Shown piece by piece: positions 10,175 to 17,500 of a DNA stretch of 17,500 nt. The translations under genes and the position numbers were made by a program. The notes under the pieces were generated by a model, which was not told where the DNA came from, ran no database searches, and saw nothing but the letters and a program-made list of their open reading frames with translations. Source of the DNA: Chrysomallon squamiferum (Eukaryota > Mollusca > Gastropoda > Neomphalida > Peltospiridae); the NCBI GenBank assembly GCA_012295275.1, contig CM022672.1, forward strand, positions 11,295,404 through 11,312,903, read 5' to 3'. Position 1 is the stretch's first letter. Every line of letters begins with the position of its first letter.

Positions 10175-10204
10175 TTACTTGTGTCCGAGGACTGTTTGCT
10201 GGTT

Positions 10205-15964
<5,760 letters not shown>

Positions 15965-16012
15965 CTGTAAACAAAACCACAAACCCACAATTATAGTCAC
16001 AGTCCAGTCCTA

Positions 16013-16025
16013 GTTACCAAGCAAC
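16013..16025. promoter_or_regulatory. X-box-like RFX site in VMAT intron
   Basis: GTTACC-A-AGCAAC fits the near-palindromic X-box GTNRCC(N1-3)RGYAAC bound by RFX factors. It lies about 50 bases upstream of the exon 15863-15964. Function is inference; a single motif hit. Confidence 0.3.
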
Positions 16026-16216
16026 ATTTCCAAAATCACGCTGGAAACATGAATACGTCAACAGTTTTCAGAATACGCTTCCACAAAACAAATGAAAATT
16101 GAAAGAAAATCAAACATTTACTATTGATGATTATTAGAGGACAGCCTGTACTTGACATACTCGATCTAAAGATTAGTAATGCAAGTCTGACAAAACGCTA
16201 CTGTTTTAATGCAATG

Positions 16217-16430
16217 GTGACGATAAGACATAGACTAGATATATTTTTGAAACGTCCAAATTATATTTTATCTGGTTTATAATAATTAAAGAGCTTGCGT
16301 AAACAGTAATACGAATCCGCTTTTTACTAAAATGTAGGTGCTAAATATTTTTGTAATTAATATGTTAATGTCGATTTGACTGAGTGACATACAGAATCTA
16401 AACATGAAAATAAAATAAGAAAATTAAATG

Positions 16431-16491
<61 letters not shown>

Positions 16492-16590
16492 TGATGATGA
16501 TGATAAATAATAATAATAATAATAATAATAATATAAATGAAAAGATAAATAGAACAAGTACTGTATTTAAATATGAAATAAAATAAATTA
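16217..16590. repeat. Duplicated intronic segment, copy B
   Basis: Partner of copy A about 1.8 kb away, in the VMAT intron upstream of 15964. It lacks the 125-base part between two GTGA(G)AC words and has a longer (AAT)n with a GAT block at 16430-16535. Confidence 0.85.
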
Positions 16591-17500
16591 AAAGAAAAAT
16601 ATAGACTAAAAGAAATTAAAAATTAAAAACTCTGTAGCGTACCAAACGATACGAGGTATGGCATTTGCCCTCAGGCGCCACTAAGAAATTTCTGTTGTTA
16701 AATTTGACTGGTATTTTTTAGTTGATTTTGTGGTAAAATTATTTGAAAGATTGGTGTCACATGTTAGGACAGGGGCGCTGTTTTCCGTTTTCATACCTAA
16801 ATAAATATACCTTTAAACTTGTTATAGCTGTAATAAACAAAATTTACTTCATTTTATCATTTAGATTACTGTAGAAAACTGTTTTCTTTTCTCGGGGCCG
16901 AACGCTTTTCTTACGAATACCCATGCTTTTTGTTTCTGGTATTAACAATGATTATAACAGTTATATCAATCAAGAGTTAGCGAATTATTTTCCATTTGCA
17001 GGAAAGAGTATTGTTTTCTACTTCTAACAGGACTGCATATCTTTCACAAGTTAGCATCGCACGTTATGATTATGCGTCATCACGCATGCTCCCTCGAGTC
17101 CCAGTTCCGGTCCGCACTTGGGGAAATCAGCGCTAACATGGATTCTGTGCCGATGGTTAAATCCCCAGGCTCCGGGTGTAGCCAATCGATCGTCTGCTCT
17201 CGCCTGTGAACGATAGCTTGACAGGTATTGCAAACACAATTAACGTCCTTGATTAAATAACCGTTATTAACACAGTAAAGTAATACCTAGGAGTTAAGTT
17301 AATGTGGCTGTTTGTTTATCCATTTCTGTAATGAGACCAACAAACAGATTTGAAATCTTACGTTGACGAATAAATATTTGCTTTTGTCACGAAAACGAAT
17401 CAGTAGGCAAAGAAAAAAACAACAAAAAAACAGTAAATAAATTGGAGTTCACTTCTCCCTTGGGCAGAATTTTCTGGGCAGGTTGGATGCTATGACCACT
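16591..17500. other. VMAT intron, upstream part, with GC-richer block
   Basis: No VMAT exon was found here on the - strand, so the preceding exon lies beyond the window. Sequence 17040-17230 is much less AT-rich than its surroundings and holds a hairpin (ATGCGT at 17072-17077 against ACGCAT at 17082-17087). A 62-codon - strand frame covers it without recognisable homology. It may be a decayed mobile element or a regulatory block. Confidence 0.4.

Noticed and set aside
15965-17500. Search for the VMAT exon preceding 15964 (TM5-TM6 region)
   Set aside because: No stretch on the - strand resembles the expected GNVMGIALGG or GPPFGS blocks; the exon must lie beyond the window.

Overview
The window is intron-rich animal DNA. 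It is strongly AT-rich, with GT-AG introns of about 0.3-1.1 kb, small phase-consistent exons, polyadenylation-type signals and dense microsatellites. The two gene families present, the microsatellite style (AAT, TATG, CT, GATA, pentanucleotides) and the sequence of the vesicular transporter tail suggest a lophotrochozoan invertebrate, most likely a mollusc and possibly a cephalopod. This placement is an inference; nothing here fixes the species. Most long open frames in the window are read-through of simple repeats, not genes.

Layout. (1) Positions 1-4818, + strand: the 3' part of an SLC23 (nucleobase-ascorbate transporter) gene. Seven exons (86-267, 665-791, 1450-1606, 1899-2152, 3232-3505, 4024-4119, 4595-4818) join without a phase error into 437 residues ending in a stop. 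The N-terminal part lies upstream of the window. A poly(A) signal follows at 5089-5094. (2) Positions 5100-5860: a T-rich stretch, a possible retroelement 3' end with an (AAT)n tail, and a small GC-richer block on the - strand that looks like an unassigned terminal coding exon (5523-5585), followed by a long (AT)n array. (3) Positions 5860-10204: a block of AT-rich sequence nearly free of microsatellites, probably 3' UTR and/or intron of the next gene, holding one degenerate tRNA-Cys-like relic. (4) Positions 10205-17500, - strand: the 3' part of a vesicular monoamine transporter gene (VMAT, SLC18A1/2 family). Nine exons (15863-15964, 15066-15161, 14225-14303, 13799-13850, 13115-13178, 12384-12503, 12027-12072, 10958-11045, 10205-10330) cover transmembrane segments 7-12, the end of the segment before TM7, and the cytoplasmic sorting tail. 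The upstream exons lie beyond 17500.

The two genes are tail to tail and do not form an operon. VMAT loads dopamine, serotonin, octopamine or histamine into secretory vesicles. The SLC23 protein is a plasma-membrane-type transporter of the ascorbate/nucleobase family, but its signature motif is degenerate, so its substrate is open. Points worth a second look are the orphan terminal exon near 5.5 kb, the altered SLC23 substrate motif, a tandem duplication across the 3' splice site of the last VMAT exon, a duplicated ~0.4 kb segment in two VMAT introns, and a pogo/Tigger-like miniature transposon in another VMAT intron.
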